A DNA stretch of 64,000 bases, from assembly GCF_000611675.1 (NCBI RefSeq), contig NZ_JATV01000006.1, forward strand, positions 1 through 64,000, in the 5' to 3' direction. The stretch comes from Flavobacterium succinicans LMG 10402. Its GTDB lineage: Bacteria; Bacteroidota; Bacteroidia; Flavobacteriales; Flavobacteriaceae. This document shows positions 15,396 to 24,353 of the stretch, piece after piece. Below the pieces are notes generated by a model. It was not told where the DNA came from and did not search any database. It was given only the letters and a program-made list of their open reading frames with translations. Both the position numbers and the translations under genes were made by a program. The first letter of the stretch is position 1. Every line of letters starts with the position of its first letter.

Positions 15396-17315
15396 ATGCA
15401 TTCAGATTCAGAAAAAAAGACAATCAAAAAGCGAAATCTAAAATCTAGTATTTCAACTCCCTCCCCTTCGGGGAGGGCTGGGGTGGGGATAAAAATCTGC
15501 GGTATGAAATACCCTGATAACATACTCGAAGTAGCAGCCCTCCTACCCGATTATATGGGATTTATATTTTGGGAAAAGTCAGCACGGTATTTTGAGGGAC
15601 CTATGCCTGAGTTACACAAATCTATCAAAAAAGTGGGAGTTTTTGTCAACGAAAAAAGTGATAGCATCCTAGACAAAGTAGCCCAATACGATTTACAAGC
15701 CGTACAGTTACACGGACAAGAATCGGTAGCTTTTTGTTTGGAATTAAAAAATAAATTAGGGACTAGTGTCGAAATCATCAAAGTATTCTCAGCAGATGAA
15801 ACTTTTGATTTTAGCCTATTGAAACCTTACGAGCCTGTTTGCGATTTCTTTCTTTTTGATACCAAAGGCAAATTACCCGGAGGTAACGGAACCACTTTTG
15901 ACTGGAGAATTTTACAAAACTATCCTTCCTCAAAACCATTTTTCCTTAGCGGAGGTATCGGAATTGACGAAATAGCAGCAGTAAACGAAATTTTGAACAC
16001 CCATTTACCCCTTTACGCCATAGACGTAAATAGTAAATTTGAAATAGAACCTGGATTAAAAAACATCAATCTTGTAAGGACAATTCGCGTAAGGACAATT
16101 CGCGAATTGTCCCTATTTAAAAAAAATAAAAAAATGTCATACAACGTAAACGAAAAAGGCTATTATGGTCAGTTTGGAGGAGCTTACATTCCCGAAATGT
16201 TATATCCTAATGTAGAAGAATTGCGCCAACACTATTTGGACATTACAGCTACACCCGATTTTAAAGAAGAATTCAACCAATTATTAAAAGATTATGTGGG
16301 GCGTCCAAGCCCATTGTATTTTGCGAAGCGATTGTCTGAAAAATACAATACCAAAGTCTACTTAAAAAGAGAAGACCTAAACCATACCGGAGCACACAAA
16401 ATCAACAACACGATTGGACAAATTTTAGTCGCCAAAAAATTAGGCAAAAAACGCATCATCGCTGAAACAGGTGCGGGTCAGCACGGCGTGGCCACCGCTA
16501 CCGTTTGTGCCTTAATGGGATTAGAATGCATCGTGTATATGGGCGAAATCGACATTGCTCGTCAAGCACCTAACGTAGCTCGAATGAAAATGTTAGGCGC
16601 AACCGTTCGTCCAGCGTTATCTGGCTCTCGCACCCTAAAAGACGCAACTAACGAAGCCATCCGCGATTGGATTAACAATCCCGTAGACACGCATTACATC
16701 ATTGGTTCCGCCATTGGACCGCACCCTTATCCTGATATGGTTACCCGTTTTCAGAGTGTCATTTCCGAGGAAATCAAATGGCAATTAAACGAAAAAGAAG
16801 GTCGCGAAAATCCAGACTATGTCGTAGCTTGTATTGGTGGAGGAAGTAATGCTGCTGGAACATTTTACCATTTCTTAGACCAAGAAGAAGTCGGTATTAT
16901 TGCCGTTGAAGCCGCAGGAAAAGGTGTCGATTCAGGGCATAGTGCCGCCACGAGTAAACTAGGAAAAATGGGAATCATTCACGGTTGTAAAACCCTTTTG
17001 ATGCAAACCCCAGATGGTCAAATTACGGAGCCCTACTCTATCTCGGCTGGCCTGGACTATCCCGGTGTAGGACCTATGCACGCGCATTTGGCGGAATCCG
17101 GTCGTGCCGAATTCTATTCCGTAACCGATGATGATGCGATGGAATTTGGACTCGAATTGTGCAAATTAGAAGGCATCATTCCCGCCATCGAAACCTCGCA
17201 CGCCTTGGCCATTTTCAAACAAAAACAATTCAAACCCTCAGACATTGTCGTGATTAGCCTTTCAGGACGAGGAGATAAAGATTTAAATACGTATATTGAC
17301 TACTTTAAATTGTAG
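15396..17315 (+). CDS. trpF-trpB: Fused phosphoribosylanthranilate isomerase - tryptophan synthase beta chain
   Basis: One uninterrupted frame of 639 residues. Residues 1-30 are a low-complexity extension encoded partly by a GC-rich palindrome. Residues 31-226 are TrpF ([11 protein letters not shown] with Cys35; [23 protein letters not shown]). Residues 227-246 are a linker, [10 protein letters not shown] then [10 protein letters not shown], encoded by a palindromic repeat. Residues 247-639 are TrpB with the PLP lysine at K335 (HTGAHKINN), [18 protein letters not shown] and SGRGDKD. TrpF isomerises PRA; TrpB joins indole and serine. An ATG at 16134 could also start TrpB alone, so both a fusion and a free TrpB are possible. 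The usual trpF stop codon seems lost through repeat insertion. Confidence 0.92.
   Translation: MHSDSEKKTIKKRNLKSSISTPSPSGRAGVGIKICGMKYPDNILEVAALLPDYMGFIFWEKSARYFEGPMPELHKSIKKVGVFVNEKSDSILDKVAQYDLQAVQLHGQESVAFCLELKNKLGTSVEIIKVFSADETFDFSLLKPYEPVCDFFLFDTKGKLPGGNGTTFDWRILQNYPSSKPFFLSGGIGIDEIAAVNEILNTHLPLYAIDVNSKFEIEPGLKNINLVRTIRVRTIRELSLFKKNKKMSYNVNEKGYYGQFGGAYIPEMLYPNVEELRQHYLDITATPDFKEEFNQLLKDYVGRPSPLYFAKRLSEKYNTKVYLKREDLNHTGAHKINNTIGQILVAKKLGKKRIIAETGAGQHGVATATVCALMGLECIVYMGEIDIARQAPNVARMKMLGATVRPALSGSRTLKDATNEAIRDWINNPVDTHYIIGSAIGPHPYPDMVTRFQSVISEEIKWQLNEKEGRENPDYVVACIGGGSNAAGTFYHFLDQEEVGIIAVEAAGKGVDSGHSAATSKLGKMGIIHGCKTLLMQTPDGQITEPYSISAGLDYPGVGPMHAHLAESGRAEFYSVTDDDAMEFGLELCKLEGIIPAIETSHALAIFKQKQFKPSDIVVISLSGRGDKDLNTYIDYFKL
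15457..15488 (+). repeat. GC-rich palindromic repeat, copy R3, in the trpF 5' end
   Basis: CCCTCCCC-TTC-GGGGAGGG hairpin (15459-15477) followed by CTGGGGTGGGG. It encodes [11 protein letters not shown] directly before the conserved TrpF start IKICGM, so it supplies the beginning of the protein. Confidence 0.8.
16074..16118 (+). repeat. Palindromic repeat at the TrpF-TrpB junction
   Basis: Two in-frame direct copies of GTAAGGACAATTCGC (16074-16103) run into GAATTGTCCCTATTT. The second copy and what follows make a perfect 20-nt palindrome GGACAATTCGCGAATTGTCC at 16093-16112. The segment is open in frame and encodes the inter-domain linker. Confidence 0.85.
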
Positions 17316-17420
17316 TAGGGCGTTACCACAAGGGTCGGGCTGTACGCTATATCTCTAGGGGCGAACCCCGCCCCTAGAGGATGCCGCTCCCATCCCTAAC
17401 GCAAACCCTGCATCACCACA
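17316..17420 (+). repeat. GGGCGTTACC-type repeat element, copy E1, after trpB
   Basis: It begins at the trpB stop with GGGCGTTACCACAAGGGTCG and continues with GGCTGTACGCTA, then a hairpin CTCTAGGGGCG / CGCCCCTAGAG (17353-17379). Its ends match copies near 25955-26093, 32043-32159 and 55893-55957. Confidence 0.75.
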
Positions 17421-17449
17421 AATGAAGTAGCCATCAACACCAAAGTACT

Positions 17450-17770
17450 ATGCAAAAATTATTTACATACGGAACATTACAGCATCCTGAGGTACAAGAA
17501 GACCTTTTTGGTAGAACACTCAAAGGAACCCCAGAAACGCTTTTGGGCTATCGTGTCAAAGAAATCCAAATCGAAGAAGAATTTGGTTTAATCAACTACC
17601 CCATCATCGTCGAAACCGAAAATCCTGAAGATACCATTCAAGGCATTGTTTATGATGTCAATGACAAAGACTTGTTGCAAGCCGATCGCTACGAAGGAAA
17701 ACATTATAAACGTGTAGAAGTAGTTTTGCAATCCAACCAAAAAGCTTGGGCTTATAGTTTGGTGGTGTAG
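17450..17770 (+). CDS. Gamma-glutamylcyclotransferase-like (AIG2/GGCT fold) protein inserted in the trp operon
   Basis: A 106-residue protein of the GGCT/AIG2 fold. It has the opening YGTLQHPEVQ (substrate-binding YGxL loop), LLGYRVKEI, IQGIVYDV, and the LLQADRYEGKHYKRVEV segment carrying the family glutamate, ending in a Trp/Tyr-containing AWAYSLVV strand. Relatives cyclise gamma-glutamyl amines or peptides; the substrate here is unknown. It lies between trpB and trpA on the same strand, flanked on both sides by repeat DNA, so it is probably an insertion in the operon and not a pathway enzyme. Confidence 0.88.
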   Translation: MQKLFTYGTLQHPEVQEDLFGRTLKGTPETLLGYRVKEIQIEEEFGLINYPIIVETENPEDTIQGIVYDVNDKDLLQADRYEGKHYKRVEVVLQSNQKAWAYSLVV

Positions 17771-17800
17771 AAAAAAAACAACCGCAAATTCGTAAATTTT

Positions 17801-17969
17801 AAGGCATTTACTTTTAAAATTTTCGCCACAAATTACACGTATAAACACTAATTCAAAACATTTCTTTTATTGCACGAATCCTTAAGAACCATATAATTGG
17901 TGCAATTCAATTTCAAAATCGATGATTTAGTGCCAATTTGTGTTTTCGTGGCTAACATTTTAAAATGCC
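17801..17969. repeat. Imperfect inverted repeat between the GGCT gene and trpA
   Basis: The left half, with GGCATTTACTTTTAAAAT and CGCCACAAATTACACG, is an imperfect reverse complement of the right half, with CCAATTTGTGTTTTCGTGGC and ATTTTAAAATGCC. It looks like a non-coding palindromic genome repeat filling the long gap upstream of trpA. Confidence 0.6.
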
Positions 17970-18067
17970 AATTTGGTGTAAATACAATTTTAAACTTAAC
18001 TAAAAAGTCTCATTTGCATTAGATTTGAGACCAATAAATATAGAATTTCAGATAGAAAGAATAAACT

Positions 18068-18832
18068 ATGAACCGAATCAATCAAAAATTACAAGAAGAT
18101 AAAAAAATATTGTCCATCTATTTTTCTGCGGGTTATCCTAACCTAAACGATACCGTACAAATCATTCAAGATTTAGAAAAAAATGGCGTCGACATGATCG
18201 AAATCGGATTACCGTTTAGTGATCCTTTGGCAGATGGTCCAACTATTCAGGCGAGTTCAACGCAAGCCTTGCACAACGGAATGACCACTCAAGTATTGTT
18301 TGACCAATTAAAAGACATTCGAAAAACAGTCAACATTCCTTTGGTGATTATGGGATACTTTAATCCGATGCTACAGTATGGTGTGGAAAAGTTCTGTGCT
18401 ACATGCGCCGAAATAGGAATCGATGGATTGATTGTTCCTGATTTACCTGTAGATGTATATGCTGACGAATACAAAGCTATTTTCGAAAAATACGGTTTAA
18501 AAAACATCTTTTTAATCACGCCGCAAACTTCAGACGAACGCATCCATTTTATCGACAGCGTTTCGGATGGTTTTATTTATATGGTTAGCTCGGCTAGTGT
18601 AACAGGTTCCAGTGCAGGATTTGGAAACACACAAGAAGCGTATTTCCAACGTATCGCTCAAATGAATTTGAAAAATCCTCAAGTCATTGGCTTTGGAATC
18701 AACAATGCCGAAACTTTTCAACAAGCAACTCAATTTGCCAAAGGAGCTATCATCGGTAGTGCCTTCATTACTTATTTAAAAGAAAATGGAACCAGCAAAA
18801 TCAAAGAATTTGTTCACACTATACGCCAATGA
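18068..18832 (+). CDS. trpA: Tryptophan synthase alpha chain
   Basis: Cleaves indole-3-glycerol phosphate to indole and glyceraldehyde-3-phosphate, passing indole to TrpB. The 254-residue barrel has YFSAGYPNLNDT, the catalytic Glu in DMIEIGLPFSDPLADGPTIQ, the catalytic Asp in IGIDGLIVPDLP, YMVSSASVTGSS, and GFGINNAETF. It is the last trp gene but is separated from trpB by 750 nt of repeats and the GGCT gene. No clear internal promoter was identified. Confidence 0.97.
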   Translation: MNRINQKLQEDKKILSIYFSAGYPNLNDTVQIIQDLEKNGVDMIEIGLPFSDPLADGPTIQASSTQALHNGMTTQVLFDQLKDIRKTVNIPLVIMGYFNPMLQYGVEKFCATCAEIGIDGLIVPDLPVDVYADEYKAIFEKYGLKNIFLITPQTSDERIHFIDSVSDGFIYMVSSASVTGSSAGFGNTQEAYFQRIAQMNLKNPQVIGFGINNAETFQQATQFAKGAIIGSAFITYLKENGTSKIKEFVHTIRQ

Positions 18833-18858
18833 AGTTTTGTTAAAAATAAGTTAAATAA

Positions 18859-18899
18859 AAACTAAACAATTGTTTAAATTAAACAGTTGTTTAGTTTTG
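18859..18899 (+). promoter_or_regulatory. Operator-promoter of the tetR-efflux operon
   Basis: Inverted repeat AAACTAAACAATTGTTT (18859-18875) and AAACAGTTGTTTAGTTT (18881-18897), 16 of 17 positions complementary with a 5-nt spacer, is a probable TetR-type operator. It overlaps a consensus promoter: TTG at 18870-18872, 19 nt, then TAGTTTTG at 18892-18899. Repressor binding would block transcription of its own operon. Confidence 0.8.
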
Positions 18900-18919
18900 C
18901 TTTAACAAATATAACCTGA

Positions 18920-19546
18920 GTGAAAACGGACTTTACCGAAAAGCAAATCCAAATACTCGAAGTAGCCGAATCCTTATTTGCCGAGAAAGGCTTTGATGGT
19001 ACTTCAATTCGAGATATCTCTAAAATAGCAAAAATTAATATTGCTATGATCTCCTATTACTTTGGATCGAAAGAGCGATTACTACAGTCGCTGATTATTT
19101 TCAAAACAACAGATCTCAAAAGTCAACTCGAAAATTTACTATTAGAAGATTTAGAACCTATTGAAAAGGTGAACAAGTTGATTGAAATTTACATCAATCG
19201 GATCAACAACAACAAAGGAATTTATAGGATTCTACATTTTGAATTCAATTCAAAAAAAAGAGAACAAAACCTAATGGCTTTCAATGAATTCCGAAAAGGC
19301 AATTTGAAGTATTTAGAAGCCATCATTCATGAAGGACAACAAAAAGGAATTTTCCGAAAAGATGTCATGATTCCATTAATCACGCCAACCATTTTGGGTA
19401 CTTTTTTTCATTTTCATATGAATAAAACCTATTTCAAAGACTTATTGAACCTAAGTACAGAAAACTTGTATAACCAATACGTCAAGACCAGCTTGACCAA
19501 ACACATACAACAAACCATTAAAGCCCTTTTAATTTATGAAAATTAG
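18920..19546 (+). CDS. TetR-family repressor of the adjacent efflux operon
   Basis: A 208-residue protein starting at GTG 18920. The N-terminal helix-turn-helix is typical of TetR (FTEKQIQILEVAESLFAEKGFDGTSIRDISKIAKINIAMISYYFGSKERLL, given here in outline: residues 3-50), and the helical C-terminus should bind an inducer. It lies just downstream of a matching inverted-repeat operator, and its 3' end overlaps the tolC-like gene by 11 nt. It is therefore very likely an autoregulated repressor of the tripartite pump. The inducer is unknown. Confidence 0.93.
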   Translation: MKTDFTEKQIQILEVAESLFAEKGFDGTSIRDISKIAKINIAMISYYFGSKERLLQSLIIFKTTDLKSQLENLLLEDLEPIEKVNKLIEIYINRINNNKGIYRILHFEFNSKKREQNLMAFNEFRKGNLKYLEAIIHEGQQKGIFRKDVMIPLITPTILGTFFHFHMNKTYFKDLLNLSTENLYNQYVKTSLTKHIQQTIKALLIYEN

Positions 19547-20867
19547 CCCATTATTTGTCTTTGGGATTTTGTGTTGGGGAACTTCGACGGCAAATGCTCA
19601 AGAAAAAACACCCCTTAAGCTTGAAGATGCCGTACAATTGGCTTGGACCAAGAGTAACGACATTTCGCTTGCTTCCTCTAAAGTTGCTACCAAAAAATAC
19701 GAACTGCAAGCCAGCAAGAACAATCAATATCCTGATTTAAAACTTTCTGGTCAATACCAACGGCTTACCAATGCCACTATTGATTTAGTACCTAACTCGG
19801 CGAGCGGTGCACTACCTACAGGCGGCCCAGTGGATCGCTTAATGTTGGGACAACTTACGGCTAGCGTACCGGTTTTTGCAGGTTTTAAAATTCAAAACAA
19901 TATAGATTTACACGATAACCTGTACCAAGCCGAAACCGCTCGAGCATTCCAATCAAAAGAGGAAATTGCTTTAAAAGTGGTCAACTATTACGCGAGTTTG
20001 TATAAAGCCCAAAAAACAATCGAAATCTTAAAAGAAAATCAAAAGCGCGCCAAACAACGGGTAGTTGATTTTATTGATTTAGAGAAAAATGGCATTATTC
20101 CTCGCAATGATTTATTGAAAGCACAATTACAAGTTTCGAAAATACAATTGGCCATCGACGAGGCGACTAATAATTGGAACATCGTTAACTTTTATTTGGT
20201 CAATCTCTTAAAACTTGATTCTGCTACTCAAATTGAAATCATCGAAAAAGATTTTGCTAATTTTCAAATGACCAATATTCCCGTTGACGAACAACCAGCT
20301 TTACAAAACAGAAAAGATTTAGAAGCCCTTCGTTTACAAGGAAAAGCCAGCGAATCCTACATTAAAATAGCACGTAGCGCCTATTTTCCTACTATTGCTA
20401 TTTTGGGAGGTTATACCGCATTAGATTTACACAACGTAGTTAGCGTGCAAAATGCCATGAATATTGGGGTAGGTATTTCGTACGATTTTACCAGTCTACT
20501 TAAAAATGAGGCATTGGTAAAAGTGGCCGAAAGCAAAGCTTCTGAAGTACACAACACCGAAGCACTTTTAACGGACTACATCAAAGTTCAAGTACAAAAA
20601 GCCATTGAAGATTACCAATTGGCCATAAAGCAAGATGTCGTCTATGCCGAAGCGATAGACCAAGCTTCTGAAAATTATCGGATTGTAAAAGACAAATACG
20701 ACAATGGCCTTTCGAACACCAACGATTTATTAGAGGCAGATGTGGACCAACTTACGGCCAAAATCAACAAAGCCTTAAGCAAAGCCAATATCATTCAAAA
20801 ATATTACGAATTACTATCCGTTACCGGACAACTAAGCCAAACCTTCAATCCATCAAATTATAAGTAA
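19536..20867 (+). CDS. TolC-family outer-membrane efflux channel
   Basis: A 443-residue outer-membrane factor with a signal peptide ending near NAQE (about residue 21) and two repeated OEP segments rich in coiled coil (LKLEDAVQLAWTKSNDISLASSK at the start of the first; LLEADVDQLTAKINKALSKANI near the end). It should trimerise to form the exit duct for the pump encoded next. It overlaps tetR by 11 nt and precedes the adaptor gene by 7 nt, so the four genes form a tight operon. Confidence 0.94.
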   Translation: MKISPLFVFGILCWGTSTANAQEKTPLKLEDAVQLAWTKSNDISLASSKVATKKYELQASKNNQYPDLKLSGQYQRLTNATIDLVPNSASGALPTGGPVDRLMLGQLTASVPVFAGFKIQNNIDLHDNLYQAETARAFQSKEEIALKVVNYYASLYKAQKTIEILKENQKRAKQRVVDFIDLEKNGIIPRNDLLKAQLQVSKIQLAIDEATNNWNIVNFYLVNLLKLDSATQIEIIEKDFANFQMTNIPVDEQPALQNRKDLEALRLQGKASESYIKIARSAYFPTIAILGGYTALDLHNVVSVQNAMNIGVGISYDFTSLLKNEALVKVAESKASEVHNTEALLTDYIKVQVQKAIEDYQLAIKQDVVYAEAIDQASENYRIVKDKYDNGLSNTNDLLEADVDQLTAKINKALSKANIIQKYYELLSVTGQLSQTFNPSNYK

Positions 20868-20874
20868 CCTTACC

Positions 20875-21954
20875 ATGGAACAGAAAAAAACAAATATAAA
20901 ATTCCTCATTATTACCGTTTCATTGCTAGTACTTGGCAGTATTTATGGCATTTACAAATACAATCATTCACAATCCCACGAAGAAACCGATGATGCACAA
21001 ATTGAAAAAAACATGTCCCCTATCATCCCACGTGTGGCGGGTTATATCAGTAAAGTACATGTAGAAGACAATGATTTTGTCAAAAAAGGAGATACCTTAT
21101 TTACTATTGATAAAAAAGATTTTTTAGTAAAAATTGAAGAAGCCAAAGCCGCTTTAATCGGTGCTGAAGGGGGTTTTGAGGTAGCCAAAGCAGACATCGG
21201 CAGTGCCTTAGCCAGTATCTCTGTTTCTGAAGCCAATGTACTTTCGGCAGGTGGCAATATCGAATCAGCAAAAATTAGATTGGGGCGTGCCACTAGTGAT
21301 TTTGCCCGTTATGAAAATCTTTATAAAAATCACACCATAACTAAACAGCAATACGAACAAGCCTTGGCTACCAAACAAGAAGCAGAAAGCCAATTGCGCA
21401 TTTTACAACAACAACAACGTGCGAGTTCGTTTCAAAAATCAGTAATTGAGGCCAAATCAAGAGTTTCTAACAAACAAACCGAAGTCGCTGCTGCCAATAT
21501 CAAAAGAGCACAAGCGGTTTTGGATGCCGCAAAAATTAACCTAAGTTATACCGTTGTTACTGCAGCTATTGACGGGCAGGTTTCGAAAATAGACATTCAA
21601 CCGGGACAATTGGTACAAGCGGGTCAATCCTTATTTTACATTATCAACAACGATCAAGCTTGGGTTGTAGCAAATTTCAAAGAAACGCAATTGAACAAAA
21701 TGGTGATAGGTCAAAAAGTCTCTATGAAAGTAGACGCCTATCCTGACTATGAATTTGTAGGGTCGATAACTTCTTTTTCTCCAGCCACAGGATCTACTTT
21801 TTCCTTATTACCACCTGATAATGCCACTGGTAATTTTGTAAAAACCATCCAACGTTTGCCTGTAAAAATTAGTTTAGACAAAAGCAATGATGCCAATAAA
21901 ATAAAACTGTTGCGCCCTGGTATGAATGTCGAAGTGGATGTGCATTTGAAATAA
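20875..21954 (+). CDS. HlyD/EmrA-type membrane-fusion adaptor
   Basis: A 359-residue periplasmic adaptor anchored by a single N-terminal membrane helix (about residues 9-27). The lipoyl-like half-motifs (MSPIIPRVAGYISKVHVEDNDFVKKGDTLF and IDGQVSKIDIQPGQLVQAGQ regions) flank a coiled-coil hairpin of about 120 residues. A beta-barrel domain (VVANFKETQLNKMVIGQKV) follows. It should link the MFS pump to the TolC-like channel. Position and domain type match EmrA-like proteins. Confidence 0.94.
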   Translation: MEQKKTNIKFLIITVSLLVLGSIYGIYKYNHSQSHEETDDAQIEKNMSPIIPRVAGYISKVHVEDNDFVKKGDTLFTIDKKDFLVKIEEAKAALIGAEGGFEVAKADIGSALASISVSEANVLSAGGNIESAKIRLGRATSDFARYENLYKNHTITKQQYEQALATKQEAESQLRILQQQQRASSFQKSVIEAKSRVSNKQTEVAAANIKRAQAVLDAAKINLSYTVVTAAIDGQVSKIDIQPGQLVQAGQSLFYIINNDQAWVVANFKETQLNKMVIGQKVSMKVDAYPDYEFVGSITSFSPATGSTFSLLPPDNATGNFVKTIQRLPVKISLDKSNDANKIKLLRPGMNVEVDVHLK

Positions 21955-21956
21955 AT

Positions 21957-22090
21957 AGCTGTTAGTGATTAGTAATTAGCTGTTAGCAGGCTGACTATTA
22001 AGGACTCTTCGCCACGCACTATCCACTAAGGACTATTCACTAATTACTAAGGACTAAGAACTATTCACTAGGGACTAATCACTAAAAAAA
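21957..22090 (+). repeat. Short imperfect tandem and inverted repeats between adaptor and pump genes
   Basis: Repeated units like ACTATTCACTAAGGACT and TTAGTGATTAGTAATTAGC fill this gap; the left end is an imperfect inverted match to the right end (CTAATCACTAA). No coding sequence or terminator is evident, so the pump gene can still be read from the operon promoter. Confidence 0.6.
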
Positions 22091-23674
22091 ATGGTACAAT
22101 CAGAAGCTGACGATTTAATAGAATATGGTTTTAGAAGAGTAATTATTACGATTACTTGTGTCCTTTGCGCTATGCTTGAAGTGGTAGATACCACGATTGT
22201 CAACGTAGCACTCAACAATATGCGAGGCAGTTTGGGAGCAACGCTTACAGATGTAGCTTGGGTAATTACAGCCTATGCTATTGCCAACGTAATTATCATA
22301 CCGATGACGAGTTGGTTGTCGCAACAATTTGGTCGACGCAATTATTTTGCGGTATCTATTATCATCTTTACCGTTTCCTCTTTTTTATGTGGGAACGCCA
22401 CAAATATATGGGAATTGGTGGCTTTTCGTTTCATTCAAGGACTCGGTGGCGGAGCACTACTAGTTACTGCACAAACCATTGTGACCGAAAGTTACCCTTT
22501 GGCAAAACGAGGTATGGCACAGGCTATTTACGGGATGGGTGTTATTGTTGGGCCAACCCTAGGTCCGCCATTGGGAGGTTATATTGTAGACCGTTTTTCA
22601 TGGCCGTATATCTTCTATATCAATATTCCGATTGGGATCATCGCTACATTACTGACGCTTTCGTTTATCAAAAGTCCAAAATATGGCGCAAAATTAAAAG
22701 CCAACCAAGTCGATTGGTGGGGCATTGTGTTCCTAACTGCATTTATTGGATCGCTTCAATTTGTGTTGGAACACGGACAACAAGACGATTGGTTCAATAA
22801 TTCGGTAATCGTGACGTTGAGCATTGTTTCGTTCTTTGGTCTGTTGTTTTTCATTTGGCGAGAACTCACTTACGAACACCCGATTGTAAATCTGCGAGTG
22901 CTGAAAGATTCTAATTTACGCATTGGTACCATAATGTGTTTTATCCTTGGTTTTGGATTGTATGGCTCTACGTTCATTATTCCCATTTACACCCAATCCA
23001 TTTTGGGATGGAGTGCCACAGATGCCGGATTATTACTGATTCCGAGTTCGATTACTACTGGTGTGATGATGCCTTTTATTGGCAAAATGATTCAAAAAGG
23101 AGTGCCACAAGCGTATTTAGTTGCTGCGGGATTTTTTATCTTTTTTGTTTTTACGTATTGGATGCATTTGGTGATTACACCTGATTCGGGTGTCGAGCAT
23201 ATGTACTGGCCTTTAATCTTGCGAGGAGTAGGTTTAGGGCTGTTGTTTGTGCCTATCACAACGCTTTCTCTCTCTACCCTTTCCGGCAAACATATCGGCG
23301 AAGGAGCGGCCTTTACTGGAATGATGCGTCAATTGGGAGGTTCATTTGGTATTGCCATCATCACCACGTATATTGCTCGAATCAATCAAGAACATCGGGT
23401 GAATATGATTGGCTATTTGGATAAAACGTCGTTTGAAGTACAACAAAGAGTACATCAATTGCAGATGGGATTCATGTCGAAAGGATATTCTATCAACGAA
23501 GCCCTATCCAAAGCCTATAAATCGCTCGAGTTGATGATTACACAACAAGCAGCTGTCCTCACCTTTTCGGATATCTTTCTGTACTTAGGCTATTTGTTTT
23601 TGTTCTGTATTCCTTTCATTCTTTTGATTAAAAAAGGAAAAAACAAAATCAATCCTGCCGATGCAATGCATTAA
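22091..23674 (+). CDS. DHA2-family MFS multidrug efflux permease (EmrB/QacA type)
   Basis: A 527-residue integral inner-membrane protein with about 14 predicted hydrophobic segments, as usual for DHA2 drug:proton antiporters. The first helix carries LEVVDTTIVNVAL, matching the family D1 motif; QFGRRNYF is motif A; GMGVIVGPTLGPPLGGYIVD is motif C. With the adjacent TolC-like and EmrA-like proteins it should form a tripartite pump. Substrates cannot be inferred. A strong bidirectional terminator follows. Confidence 0.95.
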   Translation: MVQSEADDLIEYGFRRVIITITCVLCAMLEVVDTTIVNVALNNMRGSLGATLTDVAWVITAYAIANVIIIPMTSWLSQQFGRRNYFAVSIIIFTVSSFLCGNATNIWELVAFRFIQGLGGGALLVTAQTIVTESYPLAKRGMAQAIYGMGVIVGPTLGPPLGGYIVDRFSWPYIFYINIPIGIIATLLTLSFIKSPKYGAKLKANQVDWWGIVFLTAFIGSLQFVLEHGQQDDWFNNSVIVTLSIVSFFGLLFFIWRELTYEHPIVNLRVLKDSNLRIGTIMCFILGFGLYGSTFIIPIYTQSILGWSATDAGLLLIPSSITTGVMMPFIGKMIQKGVPQAYLVAAGFFIFFVFTYWMHLVITPDSGVEHMYWPLILRGVGLGLLFVPITTLSLSTLSGKHIGEGAAFTGMMRQLGGSFGIAIITTYIARINQEHRVNMIGYLDKTSFEVQQRVHQLQMGFMSKGYSINEALSKAYKSLELMITQQAAVLTFSDIFLYLGYLFLFCIPFILLIKKGKNKINPADAMH

Positions 23675-23675
23675 C

Positions 23676-23714
23676 GAAAAAGCCGATTTCTAGTACTGAA
23701 ATCGGCTTTTTGGT
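23676..23714. terminator. Bidirectional terminator between the emrB-like gene and the convergent NTF2-like gene
   Basis: AAAAAGCCGATTTC / GAAATCGGCTTTTT stem with loop TAGTACT, A-run before and T-run after, serves both converging genes. Confidence 0.85.
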
Positions 23715-23740
23715 TTTATAACTCATAGTCTTTAGCTTTT

Positions 23741-24199
23741 TTATTCGCTTTTAACACGCGTGGAGTGCAGCATATCAAACTTCCAACCTTTGTCGGTTAA
23801 AATGGCTGTGGCGCTTTCTAGCCAATGTACTTTTCGAATGATTTTATCGTCAATGGAAATGGTTGCATAGTTGTGATAAGCCACCCAAGCGGTTTTATTA
23901 GTGACTTTGACATCAATGATTTCAATTTTGTTTACTCGTTTTTGGATGGGCAAATTGAGCTTGGCTTTATTCAAATAGGTTGCGATGGTATCGTTATTCC
24001 AAACTTCGCCGTGTTCCAAAAGCAAGAAATCTTTGGTATAATATTTCTCAATGTTTTTAGCTTCTAGTTTTGACCAAATTTCGTCAAACGATTCTTGTAC
24101 TAAAGTTTGAAACTGTTTTTTGTGGTTTTCTATTGCACCTTGAGCGAATGCTATTGTGGTGAAAAATAGCATTAAAAGTAGGGTGTTATGTTTTTTCAT
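23741..24199 (-). CDS. Secreted SnoaL/NTF2-like (DUF4440-type) protein
   Basis: A 152-residue protein with a signal peptide (MKKHNTLLLMLFFTTIAFAQ). The remaining 130 residues have the pattern of a cone-shaped NTF2-like fold: an N-terminal helix (HKKQFQTLVQESFDEIWSKLEAKNIEKYYTKDFLLLEHG, described by position 25-65) and beta strands (NKIEIIDVKVTNKTAWVAYHNYA, WKFDMLHSTRVK). Such domains are small ligand-binding or enzymatic pockets; the specific function is not known. It is a single gene convergent with the efflux operon. Confidence 0.85.
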   Translation of the reverse strand: MKKHNTLLLMLFFTTIAFAQGAIENHKKQFQTLVQESFDEIWSKLEAKNIEKYYTKDFLLLEHGEVWNNDTIATYLNKAKLNLPIQKRVNKIEIIDVKVTNKTAWVAYHNYATISIDDKIIRKVHWLESATAILTDKGWKFDMLHSTRVKSE

Positions 24200-24353
24200 T
24201 GTTGTTGAGATTTAAGGATTACGTTTATTTTTGCTGGGTTTAGAACTAAATTTTTTCCAATTTTCGGATTTGCCAAATCTTTCAAATACAAAACCAACTT
24301 TCCATTAAGGCAATTGAAGAAATCGCTTGTAGTGTGTGTTGTACGCAGGCAAA

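Noticed and set aside
16093..16112. The 20-nt palindrome as a transcription-factor operator
   Set aside because: It lies in the coding linker of the TrpF-TrpB frame next to a direct repeat and looks like a genome repeat rather than a regulatory site.
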